A stretch of DNA of 64,000 nt from Vagococcus carniphilus (GTDB lineage Bacteria > Bacillota > Bacilli > Lactobacillales > Vagococcaceae), in NCBI RefSeq assembly GCF_014397115.1, contig NZ_CP060720.1, positions 78,001 through 142,000 of the forward strand. The letters are read 5' to 3'. Of the stretch, positions 27,118 to 37,618 are shown piece by piece. Every line of letters starts with the position of its first letter. Position 1 is the first letter of the stretch. The notes beneath the pieces were generated by a model that did not search any database, was not told the origin of the DNA, and worked only from the letters and a program-made list of their open reading frames with translations. The position numbers and the translations under genes were made by a program.

Positions 27118-27948
27118 ATGAAAATTAACCACTTTTCAAAATTGTCTAATACAAGTGTTCGAATGCTTCGTCACTATGAAAAAGTCGGCCTTTTGAAAAT
27201 TTCACGTTCTTTAGAAAATAATAACTACCGAGATTATTCAGCTAAAGATTTACAACGAGTCGCTCAAATAAAAACATTACAAGAATTAGGCTTTTCTTTA
27301 AGTATTATCAAAGAAATTCTAGAAAAAGAAAACATTTCCGATTTAGATCCCTATTTTTCAATGCAAAAAGAATACCTTGAAGAACAACTTAAAAAAACGG
27401 AACATCAACAAGCTCTTCTACATACATTGTCAGATATTTTAGTAGATGACCAGCGTTACTTAGACTATCACGTTACCCTAAAAGAATTACCTGAAAGACA
27501 AGTCATGAGTTTAAGAAAAACAATTCCTAGTTATGAACAGGAACAAATGCTTTGGAACGAACTCTATCAAGAATTTTTGGAGCAAAATGTTCAATTTTCA
27601 ACACCACCTCTTGGTCTTTCCATTTATCACAATGAAGCTTACGAAGAAGATAAAATAGACCTTGAAATTCAAAGTAGCATTGTTGGAAATTACACGGATA
27701 CAGAAGCTGTCCATTTTAAAACAGCACCAAAACAAACGATTGTTTCAACAACTTTTCATGGTGATTTTAATCAAATGCCGATTGTCATGGAAGCATTAGG
27801 ACAATGGATTGAAGCTAATGACTTGGTTATTTCTGGACCGATGATTAATATTTTTCATGTTTCTTACGCTCAAGATAAAAATCCAGATAACTGGATTACT
27901 GAAAGTTGCTTAGTGGTTTCAACAAAGGAGGAAATAAACAATGGCTAG
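27118..27948 (+). CDS. MerR-family regulator with GyrI-like effector domain
   Basis: 276 residues. The N-terminal MerR helix-turn-helix (HFSKLSNTSVRMLRHYEKVG, then NNYRDYSAKDLQRV) leads into a coiled dimer helix (about 85-115). A C-terminal GyrI/AraC-effector-type domain for small hydrophobic ligands (about 120-270) follows. The promoter before it has the typical 19-bp MerR spacer. Its stop overlaps the next gene by 8 bases, tying the regulator to a ClbS-like protein. Confidence 0.87.
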   Translation: MKINHFSKLSNTSVRMLRHYEKVGLLKISRSLENNNYRDYSAKDLQRVAQIKTLQELGFSLSIIKEILEKENISDLDPYFSMQKEYLEEQLKKTEHQQALLHTLSDILVDDQRYLDYHVTLKELPERQVMSLRKTIPSYEQEQMLWNELYQEFLEQNVQFSTPPLGLSIYHNEAYEEDKIDLEIQSSIVGNYTDTEAVHFKTAPKQTIVSTTFHGDFNQMPIVMEALGQWIEANDLVISGPMINIFHVSYAQDKNPDNWITESCLVVSTKEEINNG

Positions 27949-28447
27949 ACCCAAAAATAAAGAAGAATTACTTCAACAAGCTACTGAAAATTTCGATAAG
28001 TTAATGACTCTTTTCAACAATTTATCAGATGAAGAAAAAAGAGGAACTTTTCCTTTTGAGACACGGGATAAAAATTGCCGAGACACTTTTGCTCATCTCT
28101 ATGAATGGCATCAATTATTTATTAATTGGGAAAGAGAAAATAGTAACGGACAGGCAAAACCATTCTTACCTGCACCTTACAATTGGAAAAATTATCCTGA
28201 TATGAATATAAAGTTCTGGGAGAAACATCAAACAACTTCTCTTGAAACTGCTGTTACCCAGTTAGAAAAAAGTCATCAAGATTGCCTTCAAATTATTGAA
28301 ACTTATACTGATGAAGAACTTTTTACTAAAAAATACTATAACTGGACTGGTTCCACTAGTTTAGGAAGTTATGCTGTATCAGCCACTTCATCTCATTATG
28401 ATTGGGCTTTAAAAACGATAAGAAAATACAAAAAGAGTTTGAAATAG
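27941..28447 (+). CDS. ClbS/DfsB-family four-helix bundle protein
   Basis: 168 residues: MARPKNKEELLQQATENFDK at the start, then the family pattern CRDTFAHLYEWHQLFINW and a C-terminal helix with SATSSHYDWALK. ClbS protects E. coli from colibactin; most relatives (DUF1706) have no known substrate. The 8-base overlap with the MerR gene suggests ligand-induced expression. Confidence 0.82.
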   Translation: MARPKNKEELLQQATENFDKLMTLFNNLSDEEKRGTFPFETRDKNCRDTFAHLYEWHQLFINWERENSNGQAKPFLPAPYNWKNYPDMNIKFWEKHQTTSLETAVTQLEKSHQDCLQIIETYTDEELFTKKYYNWTGSTSLGSYAVSATSSHYDWALKTIRKYKKSLK

Positions 28448-28465
28448 CGATTATATTAGCTTTTT

Positions 28466-28498
28466 AAGGCATGATACAATAAGTATCATGCCTTTTTA
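28466..28498 (+). terminator. Rho-independent terminator
   Basis: 12-bp perfect stem AAGGCATGATAC/GTATCATGCCTT with T5 tail. Confidence 0.9.
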
Positions 28499-28568
28499 CG
28501 TTATTCTACAGATAATAGCTAGGCTTACTACTAATAAAAGAAGATAATAAGTTAAGAGGTGATGTGAG

Positions 28569-29312
28569 ATGAACATTGGAGAAAAAATAAAAGAAGAACG
28601 ACTTAAAAGAGAGTGGACTCAAGAATATTTAAGCACTCTACTTAATGTCTCGAGACCAACTGTTTCTAGTTGGGAAGTTGGACGAAATTATCCTGATTTA
28701 GAAACAATTATCTTAATTAGCGACTTACTTGAAATTCCTCTTGATAACTTGCTAAGAGAAGACACTGAAATCGTAAAAGACGTTACAAAAGAAATGAAGC
28801 GAAATAAATACTACCGTTTAATTTTAAAAATAAGTGCCGCTATTGTGTTAGTTTTTTTACTATTCAATTTAGTCTTAAAAGTGAATCAACAAAGATACCT
28901 AAGTAATTTAAAAGAACTGGGTTGGCAAATTTTACAGATAGACAAAATAAATCAAACTACTGACAAACAATTTGAGCTTATAGAAGGTGACACTGATTAT
29001 TATGTCAATTTAGCTTCACCACGCATTGGCTTAAAAATGATAACAAGAAAAGACAATCTAGTAATAGAAGTCAAAAATGAATCACATATAGAGTTAATTA
29101 TCTCAAAAGATAACGATCCAACTGCTAATGAAAATATCAATGTTAAAGTTAGGAAAAATTTGATTCTTTCTGATAAACCTTTTGATAATTTTCAACTAAC
29201 AAGTGAGCAGACAAACGACTCTGTTTTAGACTATATTTCTAAAAATAAAAAAGAATATCAAGAGATGATTGATAACACCTTATTAAAACTAAACGAAATT
29301 AAAAAGTCTTAG
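28569..29312 (+). CDS. XRE-family regulator with one membrane helix and extracellular tail
   Basis: 247 residues: helix-turn-helix (KIKEERLKREWTQEYLSTLL, SRPTVSSWEVGRNYPD), a linker, a membrane helix near residues 85-103 (LILKISAAIVLVFLLFNLVL), then about 140 residues predicted outside. This plan suggests a one-component, membrane-bound regulator. Target unknown. A terminator hairpin overlaps its stop. Confidence 0.8.
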   Translation: MNIGEKIKEERLKREWTQEYLSTLLNVSRPTVSSWEVGRNYPDLETIILISDLLEIPLDNLLREDTEIVKDVTKEMKRNKYYRLILKISAAIVLVFLLFNLVLKVNQQRYLSNLKELGWQILQIDKINQTTDKQFELIEGDTDYYVNLASPRIGLKMITRKDNLVIEVKNESHIELIISKDNDPTANENINVKVRKNLILSDKPFDNFQLTSEQTNDSVLDYISKNKKEYQEMIDNTLLKLNEIKKS

Positions 29313-29331
29313 ATTGCTAAGACTTTTTTTG
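29302..29331 (+). terminator. Rho-independent terminator
   Basis: Stem AAAAGTCTTAG/CTAAGACTTTT with a four-base loop and T tail; includes the stop codon of the XRE gene. It may also stop the convergent DJ-1 gene. Confidence 0.85.
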
Positions 29332-29333
29332 GT

Positions 29334-29924
29334 CTAAAAGAATGGATTTCCGTATTTTTCACAATAGTTATAAAAACCATATTGATTCATATACATTGTT
29401 TTTTCAATTGCTTCAGTGCTGTCAAATTCAATAGCTTCTAAAATTAGTTTTGTAAATTCATTAGGTGCAGTTCCGTTAGCAGTCACTAATTGTTGATCTC
29501 TGACAGCTTGCTGCTCCATAAAGTTAGCGCCATTTGTGTAATTCTCAAATGATTCCCATAAATAAAGAGAATTTCCTGTGTGCTTGTGATCATTTAAAAG
29601 GCCATTTCTAGCCAAATAATCAACAGCACCACATATTGCACCAACTGTTACTTCTCCTTCTAAATAGTTCTTAACTAAAGTAAATAGCGCTTTATTTTCA
29701 ATCCCCCATGAGTTCCCACCGACCATAATAAACAAGTCAATTTGCTTTGGTAATTCGTCCATTAAAAAATCTATTTTAGTTGTAAATCCACCAATAGAGG
29801 TTACTTCTCTTTGAATGGAAGCTGTCTTCACTATCCAGTCTTCTTTTTTGTTTAACGTACTCGAAAGATAGGCACCTTCCCAATCGGCATAATCATCTAA
29901 TAAGAAAAAAATAGCAGTCTTCAT
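29334..29924 (-). CDS. DJ-1/PfpI-family protein
   Basis: 196 residues with the class I amidotransferase-like fold. The nucleophile elbow is VGAICGAVDYLA with the conserved Cys; FIMVGGNSWG and a central DLF strand are also family-like. Members include glyoxalase III, peptidases and chaperones; the role here is unknown. The ATG at 29924 has GGAG at 7 bases; a TTG two codons upstream is too close. Confidence 0.83.
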   Translation of the reverse strand: MKTAIFFLLDDYADWEGAYLSSTLNKKEDWIVKTASIQREVTSIGGFTTKIDFLMDELPKQIDLFIMVGGNSWGIENKALFTLVKNYLEGEVTVGAICGAVDYLARNGLLNDHKHTGNSLYLWESFENYTNGANFMEQQAVRDQQLVTANGTAPNEFTKLILEAIEFDSTEAIEKTMYMNQYGFYNYCEKYGNPFF

Positions 29925-30020
29925 TATCAATCTCCTCTAATCATTATTTACTTAATTATAAAAGATATTTTTAACTCTTTCAAGAACACACGTTCCTGTT
30001 TTTAATCAAATTATAATCAA

Positions 30021-30054
30021 AAAAACTACTTATCATTTTCGATAAGTAGTTTTT
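30021..30054 (-). terminator. Terminator of the nucleoside operon
   Basis: 14-bp perfect stem (30021-30034 with 30041-30054), directly past the deoD stop. Confidence 0.87.
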
Positions 30055-30058
30055 CATA

Positions 30059-30766
30059 TTATTCTTTAATTAATGTTTCAAGTCCAACAATCATCATTTC
30101 ATCAAATGTTGATTGACGTTCTTCTGATGTTGTTTCTTCGCCTGTAATCATGTGATCACTCACTGTCATTAAAGCAAGAGCTTGAACACCATATTTAGAA
30201 GCTAAGTAGTATAAAACAGCTGCTTCCATTTCAACACCTAAGACACCATGTTTACCTAATTTGAAGGTATCTGATAAATCATCTTTATAGAAGCTATCAT
30301 CTGATAAGACGTTACCAACGTGAATGTTAAAGCCTTTTTCTTTAGCAACATCATAAGCTGTTGAAAGTAAATCATAATCAGCAATTGGAGCAAATGTGTG
30401 ATTTGGGAAATCAGCTTTCATAAAAGCTGAATTAGTAACAGCTGCTTGAGCTAATACTAAATCACGTACATGAACGTCTTCATTTAAAGCGCCACATGTT
30501 CCTACTCGCATTAATTTTTTAACATCATACTCACGAATTAATTCATTTGTATAAATAGAAGCTGATGGAATTCCCATACCTGTTCCTTGAACAGATACTT
30601 TATGTCCTTTGTAAGTTCCTGTATAGCCAAGCATACCACGAACTTCATTGTAACAAACAGGATTTTCTAAGAATTTTTCTGCAATATATTTTGCTCTTAA
30701 AGGGTCACCTGGTAATAAAATTTTGTCTGCGATATCGCCTTTTTTAGCACCAATATGTACACTCAT
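30059..30766 (-). CDS. deoD: Purine nucleoside phosphorylase, DeoD type
   Basis: Hexameric phosphorylase that splits purine (deoxy)nucleosides into base and ribose-1-phosphate. Motifs: [20 protein letters not shown] near the N-terminus, [20 protein letters not shown] and the substrate loop [10 protein letters not shown]; the Asp of [10 protein letters not shown] acts as acid. At 235 residues it is full length. Last gene of the run, 12 bases after punA. Confidence 0.97.
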   Translation of the reverse strand: MSVHIGAKKGDIADKILLPGDPLRAKYIAEKFLENPVCYNEVRGMLGYTGTYKGHKVSVQGTGMGIPSASIYTNELIREYDVKKLMRVGTCGALNEDVHVRDLVLAQAAVTNSAFMKADFPNHTFAPIADYDLLSTAYDVAKEKGFNIHVGNVLSDDSFYKDDLSDTFKLGKHGVLGVEMEAAVLYYLASKYGVQALALMTVSDHMITGEETTSEERQSTFDEMMIVGLETLIKE

Positions 30767-30777
30767 GTTATCGCTCC

Positions 30778-31593
30778 TTAAATTCTTTCTAATGTACGTT
30801 TCACTAACTCTTTAAAGTCAGCTTTCACGCGTTCAGTTGTTTCTACTACTTCTTCATGGTTTAAGTTAGCTTGCATACCAGCAGCTAAGTTAGTTACACA
30901 AGTAATACCTAAAACACGCATTGACATGTGGTTAGCAACGATTACTTCAGGAACAGTTGACATACCAACTGCATCTGCACCTAACATACGAGACATTCTA
31001 ACTTCTGCAGGTGTTTCGTAAGTAGGACCTGAGAATCCCATGTAAACTCCTTTTTGTAGAGTTACTTTTAATTCATCAGCCACTTCTTTAGCCACTTTAC
31101 CATAAGCTTTGTCATATGCTTCTGACATGTCTGGGAAACGTGGTCCTAAGTCGTCTTCGTTTAATCCCATTAATGGATTATCACCAGTGTAGTTGATTTG
31201 GTCAGTAATTAACATTAAATCTCCTGGTGAGAATGATGTATTAACACCACCAGCTGCATTTGTTACAACTAATGAATCAGCTCCTAAAGCTTTCATTACA
31301 CGTACTGGGAAAGTAACAGTTTGCATTGAATGACCTTCATAATAATGGAAACGTCCTTGCATTGCTAATACTTTTTTACCAGATAATGTTCCGTAAACTA
31401 ATTGACCCGCATGTCCTACAACAGTAGAAACTGGGAAGTTAGGGATTTCGCCATAAGGAATCACAACTTTATCTGTAATTTCATCAGCTAATTCGCCAAG
31501 TCCAGAACCTAGGATTAAACCAAAATCAATGGCACCTACTCCTTTACCTTGAATATATTTAGCTGTTTCAGTTAATTTTTCGCTTAATGTCAT
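30778..31593 (-). CDS. punA: Purine nucleoside phosphorylase I (PunA type)
   Basis: Trimeric PNP for guanosine/inosine. Family motifs: [46 protein letters not shown] and a methionine-rich [12 protein letters not shown] near the C-terminus. 271 residues. With DeoD, the operon handles both adenosine- and guanosine-type substrates. Confidence 0.96.
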   Translation of the reverse strand: MTLSEKLTETAKYIQGKGVGAIDFGLILGSGLGELADEITDKVVIPYGEIPNFPVSTVVGHAGQLVYGTLSGKKVLAMQGRFHYYEGHSMQTVTFPVRVMKALGADSLVVTNAAGGVNTSFSPGDLMLITDQINYTGDNPLMGLNEDDLGPRFPDMSEAYDKAYGKVAKEVADELKVTLQKGVYMGFSGPTYETPAEVRMSRMLGADAVGMSTVPEVIVANHMSMRVLGITCVTNLAAGMQANLNHEEVVETTERVKADFKELVKRTLERI

Positions 31594-31606
31594 TGTTTAT
31601 AACTCC

Positions 31607-32779
31607 TTATTTTAATTGATCTAAGAAACTTTTTCCGTTTTCTGTTGCTGGAACACCAAAGTTTTCAGCGATAGTTGCTGAAATATCTGAATAGAAGCCT
31701 TGGTTCAATTTACCATGTCCAGTCATTTTTTTACTGTAAGCTAGTAATGGCACATATTCTCTTGTGTGGTCTGTTCCTGGGAATGTTGGATCGTTACCAT
31801 GGTCAGCTGTGATTAATAGTAAATCATCTTCTGCCATTGCGTCATAGATTTCTGGTAAGCGTGCATCAAAATCATCTAATGCTTTTCCGTAACCTACTAC
31901 ATCACGACGATGACCAAACAACGCATCAAAGTCTACTAAGTTAGTAAAACTTAAACCAGTAAAGTCTTTTTTCATCACGTTTAATAATTGATCCACGCCA
32001 TCCATGTTAGATTTAGTTCTAACCGCATCAGTCATTCCTTGGCCATTAAAGATATCGTTGATTTTACCAACGGCAATAACATCTTTTCCAGCATCTTTTA
32101 ATGAATCTAAAACAGTTTTACCAAATGGATCTAAGGCATAGTCATGACGGTTTGGTGTACGAGTAAAGTTACCAGGTTCACCAACATAAGGACGAGCAAT
32201 GATACGACCAATCATGTATGGGTCGTCTTTTGTAATTTCACGAGTGTACTCACAAATTTTGTATAATTCTTCTAAAGGAATAACGTCTTCGTGAGCTGCA
32301 ATTTGTAACACTGGGTCAGCTGATGTATAAATAATTAACGAACCTGTTTTCATTTGTTCTTCACCAAAATCATCAATAACTTTAGTACCACTATAAGGCT
32401 TGTTAGCCCCCATAATAATACCGCGACCTGAAAATTCTGTGATTTTATCTAATAAATCTTGAGGGAATCCTTCTGGGAAAACTCTAAAAGGAGTTTGGAT
32501 ATTTAAGCCAGCAATTTCCCAATGACCTGTCATGGTATCTTTACCAACTGAAATTTCTTCTAATTTAGTCGCATAACCTTGATGGTCTTCTACTGCTTTA
32601 ACGCCTTTAAGAGGCTCAATTGTTCCTAGACCTAAATTTTCCATATTCGGAATAGTTAATCCTGCATTTTCTGCGATATGACCTAATGTATGACTGCCAA
32701 CATCACCAAATTTTTCAGCATCTGGTGCTTCTCCAATTCCAACTGAATCAAGTACTACTAAATGAACTCTTTTAAACAT
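31607..32779 (-). CDS. deoB: Phosphopentomutase
   Basis: Turns (deoxy)ribose-1-phosphate into the 5-phosphate and so feeds sugars from the phosphorylases into central metabolism. Alkaline-phosphatase-superfamily metal sites are visible: [14 protein letters not shown] (Asp) and [20 protein letters not shown] (Asp/His). The active Thr lies in [11 protein letters not shown]. 390 residues. No deoC (deoxyribose-phosphate aldolase) is present in this window. Confidence 0.97.
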   Translation of the reverse strand: MFKRVHLVVLDSVGIGEAPDAEKFGDVGSHTLGHIAENAGLTIPNMENLGLGTIEPLKGVKAVEDHQGYATKLEEISVGKDTMTGHWEIAGLNIQTPFRVFPEGFPQDLLDKITEFSGRGIIMGANKPYSGTKVIDDFGEEQMKTGSLIIYTSADPVLQIAAHEDVIPLEELYKICEYTREITKDDPYMIGRIIARPYVGEPGNFTRTPNRHDYALDPFGKTVLDSLKDAGKDVIAVGKINDIFNGQGMTDAVRTKSNMDGVDQLLNVMKKDFTGLSFTNLVDFDALFGHRRDVVGYGKALDDFDARLPEIYDAMAEDDLLLITADHGNDPTFPGTDHTREYVPLLAYSKKMTGHGKLNQGFYSDISATIAENFGVPATENGKSFLDQLK

Positions 32780-32819
32780 AAAGTTCCGCCTTCTTCCAAA
32801 AAATTTTTTGTTTATAACA

Positions 32820-32855
32820 AACGTGCCAAAGATACTTAACTACCCCTGGCACGTT
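32820..32855 (-). terminator. Intercistronic hairpin between the transporter and deoB
   Basis: Nine-bp perfect stem AACGTGCCA/TGGCACGTT (32820-32828, 32847-32855) with only a weak T tail on the minus strand. Likely a leaky terminator or processing site that lowers deoB-punA-deoD relative to the transporter. Confidence 0.5.
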
Positions 32856-32860
32856 CATAA

Positions 32861-33814
32861 TTATTTTGATTTCACATAAGTTTTACCAATTGCTTTTGGT
32901 CCTTGTGATTTACCAATAAATATTACTAGTACAAGTACTGTTAATACGTATGGTGCTGCTTGTAAGTAAACAGCTGGTAATTCTTTAATACCAGGAATTA
33001 AGTTACCAATTACAGCTAAACTTTGAGATAATCCAAAGAAGATTGCTGCAAACATAACACTGATTGGATTCCATTTACCAAAGATCATCGCTGCCATCGA
33101 AATGAACCCTTGTCCTGCAATTGTCGAAATTGAGAACTGACCTGAGATAGATTGAACCGCAACAGCTCCCCCCATACCACCTAAGAAACCTGAGATTAAA
33201 ACACCAGCATATTTCATGCCGTAAACATTAATCCCTAAAGTATCTGCAGCTTGTGGGTTTTCACCTACTGAACGTAGTCTTAAACCAAATTTTGTTTTAA
33301 AGATAATAAAGTAAGCAAGTAATGCAACTAAAATAGCTACATACGCTGGAGCTGAAGTATCTTTAAAGAAGATTGGTCCAAGAACTGGAATATCTTTTAA
33401 AATTGGGAAACTAAATTTACCAAATGTTTGTTTAATCATGTCTGTTTGTCCATGACCATCAAACATCATTTTAGTTAAGAACACTGTAAGTCCTGGTGCC
33501 ATTAAGTTAATAACAGTACCACTGACAATATGATCTGCACGTAAATTAATTGTTGCTACTGCATGGATTAAAGCGAATAAAACACCAACAAATCCACCAA
33601 ATAACATTGAAATCCAAGGTGTCGCAGAACCAAAAGTTCCTGCTGTTGAAAGGTTGAATACTGTTGCACTAAATGCACCAACTGTCATAATACCTTCCAA
33701 ACCAACGTTTACAACACCACTTCGTTCTGAGAAAGTCCCTCCTAAAGCTGTAAAGATTAAAGGAGCTGAGTAAACAAGTGCCGAAGATACAATAATTGCT
33801 AACATTGATACCAT
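32861..33814 (-). CDS. Nucleoside ABC transporter permease (NupQ/NupC-like)
   Basis: 317 residues, about 8-10 membrane segments, in the BPD_transp_2 group used with BMP lipoproteins. Family stretches: GGTFSERSGVVNVGLEGIM near the N-terminus and LRLRSVGENPQAADTLGINV in the coupling loop. Partner of the permease encoded just upstream (gap 3 bases). Corresponds to Bacillus YufQ/NupQ and lactococcal NupC. Confidence 0.92.
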   Translation of the reverse strand: MVSMLAIIVSSALVYSAPLIFTALGGTFSERSGVVNVGLEGIMTVGAFSATVFNLSTAGTFGSATPWISMLFGGFVGVLFALIHAVATINLRADHIVSGTVINLMAPGLTVFLTKMMFDGHGQTDMIKQTFGKFSFPILKDIPVLGPIFFKDTSAPAYVAILVALLAYFIIFKTKFGLRLRSVGENPQAADTLGINVYGMKYAGVLISGFLGGMGGAVAVQSISGQFSISTIAGQGFISMAAMIFGKWNPISVMFAAIFFGLSQSLAVIGNLIPGIKELPAVYLQAAPYVLTVLVLVIFIGKSQGPKAIGKTYVKSK

Positions 33815-33817
33815 AAC

Positions 33818-34894
33818 TTAAGCATCTCCTTTCTTAATCTCTTGCTTTTTAGGGCCTATTTTATCAAGTACATAACGAATAGCATAACTAATACCAACGA
33901 AGAAGATAATTGAAGCAATAACAATTTCAACGATTTCGTTTGGCACGCCTGCGCTACCTGGCATACTCAATCCTCCGATTTTTAGGACACCAAATAGTAA
34001 AGCTGAAACTAAAATACCAATTGGGCTACCGCTACCAAGTAGTGATACCGCCATACCATCAAATCCAATAGTAGGAACTGAACCTAATACATAAAGGTTT
34101 TGGAATGTTCCAAGTCCTTCAACAACGCCACCCATACCTGCTAAACCACCAGAGATTAACATGGCTAAAACAATGTTTTTCTTAGCGTTCATACCAGCAT
34201 ATTCTGACGCATCAGGATTTAAACCTACTGATCTTAATTCAAAACCTACTGTTGTACGATTCATTAATACCCATACAACAAAAATCATCACTAGGGCTAA
34301 GAAAATCCCCATATTCAGACGAGAACCGCCTGTCATTTGTGTTAAGAAATCTGCTCTTAAACTTGCATTTTGACTAATTTGTTGAGTTGCATCTGCATCT
34401 TCTGTGAAGACATTACGAACTAAATGATTACTAATATGTAAAATAGTGTAATTTAACATAATAGTTACGATAACTTCACTTGTTCCAAATTGTGCTTTTA
34501 AGAAACCTGCAATACCAGCCCAAATAGCTCCGGCAACTGTTCCTGCGATAATACATAAAGGAACTAAAATTGCTTTAGGTAAATCTGGGAATAACATTGC
34601 TAACCAAATTGAAACGATCCATCCAGATAAAGCTTGACCAGACAAACCAATGTTGAAGAATCCAGCTGTATTAGCTACAGCAAAACCTAAACCAGTTAAG
34701 ATTAAAGGTGTCGCTAAACGAATAACTTCACCAATGTTATATGTACTACCTAAAGCACCATTTAACATTGCGCTATAACCTTCACCTGGGTTATATCCGA
34801 ATACTAACATAATAATTGCACCTAATAATAATCCGAATACAACGGAAAGAACAGGCACCGCTAAATTTTTAATTGTTGATTGTTTACTACTCAC
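33818..34894 (-). CDS. Nucleoside ABC transporter permease (NupP/NupB-like)
   Basis: 358 residues with about 9 membrane segments. Family stretches: GFAVANTAGFFNIGLSGQAL and FELRSVGLNPDASEYAGMNA. The start is a GTG whose codon overlaps the ATPase stop by 8 bases. Forms the channel with the second permease; imports nucleosides. Confidence 0.92.
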   Translation of the reverse strand: MSSKQSTIKNLAVPVLSVVFGLLLGAIIMLVFGYNPGEGYSAMLNGALGSTYNIGEVIRLATPLILTGLGFAVANTAGFFNIGLSGQALSGWIVSIWLAMLFPDLPKAILVPLCIIAGTVAGAIWAGIAGFLKAQFGTSEVIVTIMLNYTILHISNHLVRNVFTEDADATQQISQNASLRADFLTQMTGGSRLNMGIFLALVMIFVVWVLMNRTTVGFELRSVGLNPDASEYAGMNAKKNIVLAMLISGGLAGMGGVVEGLGTFQNLYVLGSVPTIGFDGMAVSLLGSGSPIGILVSALLFGVLKIGGLSMPGSAGVPNEIVEIVIASIIFFVGISYAIRYVLDKIGPKKQEIKKGDA

Positions 34895-36437
34895 TAGCTC
34901 CAGCCCCTTTCCTTACTTCTTCAAGTGGTACACCGGCCATTAAAAGTCCTAATTCTTGTTCATTTGTTTCAGATGCTTTAACGATACCAGTGATATTACC
35001 ATCAAACATTACGGCAATACGGTCTGACACGTTTAAGATTTCATCTAATTCAAAGCTGACTACCAATACACCTTTACCATTATCACGTTGTTCAATCAAA
35101 CGTTTATGGATGTACTCAATTGCCCCAACGTCTAGACCACGTGTTGGTTGAGCAACCATTAACATATCAGGGTCACGATTGATTTCTCTAGCAATAATTG
35201 CTTTTTGTTGGTTACCACCAGATAGTGCTGATGCTGGAACCAATTCATTTGGTGTTCTAACATCAAACTCTTCGATTAATTTTCTTGCATGGGAATTAAT
35301 TTCTTTATAATTTAATAACCCGTTTTTACTTAGTGGTTCTTTATAATATGTTTGTAGTGCGATATTTTCTGATAATGTCATCGGTAATACTAATCCAAAG
35401 CGATGACGGTCTTCAGGCACGTGTCCCATGCTATTTTCAGTAATTTCACGTGGACGATGGTTAGTCATATCTTTACCATTAATTTCAATCGTTCCACTTT
35501 CTACTTTACGCATTCCTGCGATAGCTTGAAGTAACTCACTTTGACCATTACCATCAATACCTGCAATACCAACTACCTCACCAGCATTTACTTCAAGATT
35601 TAATCCTTTAACCGCATCTAATCCACGGTTTTCTTTAACAACTAAATCATTAATTTTTAAAACTGGTTTAGTTGGATTTGATGGGCCTTTCGGTGTCTTA
35701 AATGACACCGAACGACCTACCATCAAGTCCGCTAATTCTTGTTGAGAAACATCTGCAACATTAACTGTATCAATACTTTGACCACGTCTGATAACAGTAC
35801 AACGGTCAGCTACAGCTTTAATTTCATCTAATTTATGTGTGATTAAAACGATTGATTTACCTTCGTTTACTAACCCATGCATAATTTCGATTAACTCGTC
35901 AATTTCTTGAGGAGTTAGTACGGCAGTAGGCTCATCAAAGATAAGAATTTCTGCCCCACGATAAAGAGTTTTCAAGATTTCAACACGTTGTTGCATCCCA
36001 ACTGAAATGTTACTTACTAATTCATTAGGATCAATCTTAAATCCATATCTATCCGAAACAGCCATGATGTCTTCAAAAGCTTTTTTCTTATCAATTACAC
36101 CAGATTTTGTCGGCTCGCTACCTAAAACAATATTTTCTTCAACTGTGAAATTATCTATCAACATAAAATGTTGATGCACCATCCCAATACCAAGTTTATT
36201 GGCAACTGTTGGGTTAGCGATTTTTTCTTCTTTTCCGTTGATATGAATAGAGCCTGATGTTGGTTCCAATAAACCAGATAGGATATTCATCAACGTCGAT
36301 TTACCCGCACCATTTTCACCTAATAATGCGTGAATCTCACCTTTTTTTACTTGTAGATTGATATTATCGTTGGCTTTAAAGGTTCCAAAAGCTTTTGTAA
36401 TATTTTTCATCTCAATCACGTTTTGTGATTCATTCAC
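34887..36437 (-). CDS. Nucleoside ABC transporter ATPase (two NBDs; NupO/NupA-like)
   Basis: About 516 residues with two nucleotide-binding domains in one chain, as in sugar- and nucleoside-type importers. NBD1: GENGAGKST, signature ISVGMQQRVEI, Walker B ILIFDEPTAVLT. NBD2: GIDGNGQSE (a degenerate Walker A), ALSGGNQQKAI, LMVAQPTRGLD. I prefer the GTG at 36437, 8 bases past AGGA; the GTG at 36446 in the same frame abuts that site. Powers the two permeases that follow. Confidence 0.92.
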   Translation of the reverse strand: MNESQNVIEMKNITKAFGTFKANDNINLQVKKGEIHALLGENGAGKSTLMNILSGLLEPTSGSIHINGKEEKIANPTVANKLGIGMVHQHFMLIDNFTVEENIVLGSEPTKSGVIDKKKAFEDIMAVSDRYGFKIDPNELVSNISVGMQQRVEILKTLYRGAEILIFDEPTAVLTPQEIDELIEIMHGLVNEGKSIVLITHKLDEIKAVADRCTVIRRGQSIDTVNVADVSQQELADLMVGRSVSFKTPKGPSNPTKPVLKINDLVVKENRGLDAVKGLNLEVNAGEVVGIAGIDGNGQSELLQAIAGMRKVESGTIEINGKDMTNHRPREITENSMGHVPEDRHRFGLVLPMTLSENIALQTYYKEPLSKNGLLNYKEINSHARKLIEEFDVRTPNELVPASALSGGNQQKAIIAREINRDPDMLMVAQPTRGLDVGAIEYIHKRLIEQRDNGKGVLVVSFELDEILNVSDRIAVMFDGNITGIVKASETNEQELGLLMAGVPLEEVRKGAGASE

Positions 36438-36507
36438 TTTATTCACTTCCTAACTATTTCGGATAAATACTTTGAACTAAGTAACTAACATCTTTTTTTT
36501 ATGATTC

Positions 36508-37563
36508 TTAAGGTTTTTCTGGAACTTCTACTTTTCCATCAATAACTTGTTGTTTAGCATCGTCTACAGCTTTTTGTACATCGTCAGTTAATTGACCTTT
36601 AGTTAAGTCAACACCTTCTTCTTTTAATCCGTAAACTAATGTTTCTTTACCAGGGAATTTATCTTCGTTTGCTTGGTTAGAGATATCTTTAACTACTGTA
36701 CCTACACCTTTAAGAGTTGAAGTTAATGTTACGTTTCCGCCATCATATTTACCTTCATCTTCTTGGTCACGGTCAACACCGATTACCCAAACTTTGTCTT
36801 TAGGATTGCTCTTCATAATGTCACGAGCTTCAGAGAATACACCATTACCAGTATCACCAGAAGCGTGGAAGATTACGTCTACACCACTCTTGTACATTGC
36901 AGCAGCGATTGATTTACCTTTAGCAGCATCACCAAATGATCCAGCATATTGTGAGTCAATTTTGATGTCTTTATCTACTGATTCAACACCAGCTTTAAAT
37001 CCAGCTTCGAAACGTCCGATTACTTCACCTTCTTGTCCACCAACAAATCCAACTTTTTTAGTTTGAGTTGTTTTAGCAGCAGCAATACCAGCTAAGTAAG
37101 CAGCTTCGTTATCTTTAAAGACAACAGATGCAACGTTTTCTTTACCTTCTACTACAGAGTCAATGATAACGAAGTTGTTATCTTTTTTGCTATCAGCAAT
37201 TTCTTCAATAGCTGGTTGTAATTTAAATCCAATACCAAAGATAGTTTTGAATCCATCATTGATTGCTTGGTTTAAGTTAGGTAAGAAGTCTGAGTCAGAG
37301 TTTGATTGGTAATAGTTAAAACCATCTTTACCTTTTTCTTTCTTGTTATCTTTACCCCATTCTTGTAAACCTTCCCAAGCTGATTGGTTAAATGATTTAT
37401 CATCTACCCCACCAACGTCAGTAACTAATGCTACTGAATGGTTAGCATCGCCTTTTCCGCCGTCTTTTTTAGCGTCATCTTTCTTAGCATTTCCGCCACA
37501 TGCTGTTAGCGTTAATGTTAATGCTACTGCTAAACCTGTTTTTAATAATGTGCTTTTTTTCAT
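36508..37563 (-). CDS. bmpA: BMP-family nucleoside-binding lipoprotein
   Basis: 351 residues. Signal peptide with lipobox LTLTAC-G at about residue 22; the mature part is a two-lobed BMP (PnrA/TmpC-like) fold: VALVTDVGGVDDKSFNQSAW, FIGIGFKLQPAIE-type loop, VFHASGDTGNGVF. BMP proteins bind purine and pyrimidine nucleosides. It leads the transporter genes, followed by ATPase and two permeases. Confidence 0.93.
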   Translation of the reverse strand: MKKSTLLKTGLAVALTLTLTACGGNAKKDDAKKDGGKGDANHSVALVTDVGGVDDKSFNQSAWEGLQEWGKDNKKEKGKDGFNYYQSNSDSDFLPNLNQAINDGFKTIFGIGFKLQPAIEEIADSKKDNNFVIIDSVVEGKENVASVVFKDNEAAYLAGIAAAKTTQTKKVGFVGGQEGEVIGRFEAGFKAGVESVDKDIKIDSQYAGSFGDAAKGKSIAAAMYKSGVDVIFHASGDTGNGVFSEARDIMKSNPKDKVWVIGVDRDQEDEGKYDGGNVTLTSTLKGVGTVVKDISNQANEDKFPGKETLVYGLKEEGVDLTKGQLTDDVQKAVDDAKQQVIDGKVEVPEKP

Positions 37564-37618
37564 TGTGTTATTCCCTCCAGAATTTTATATAAAATTTTTA
37601 AACACCAAGTTTTTTGTA

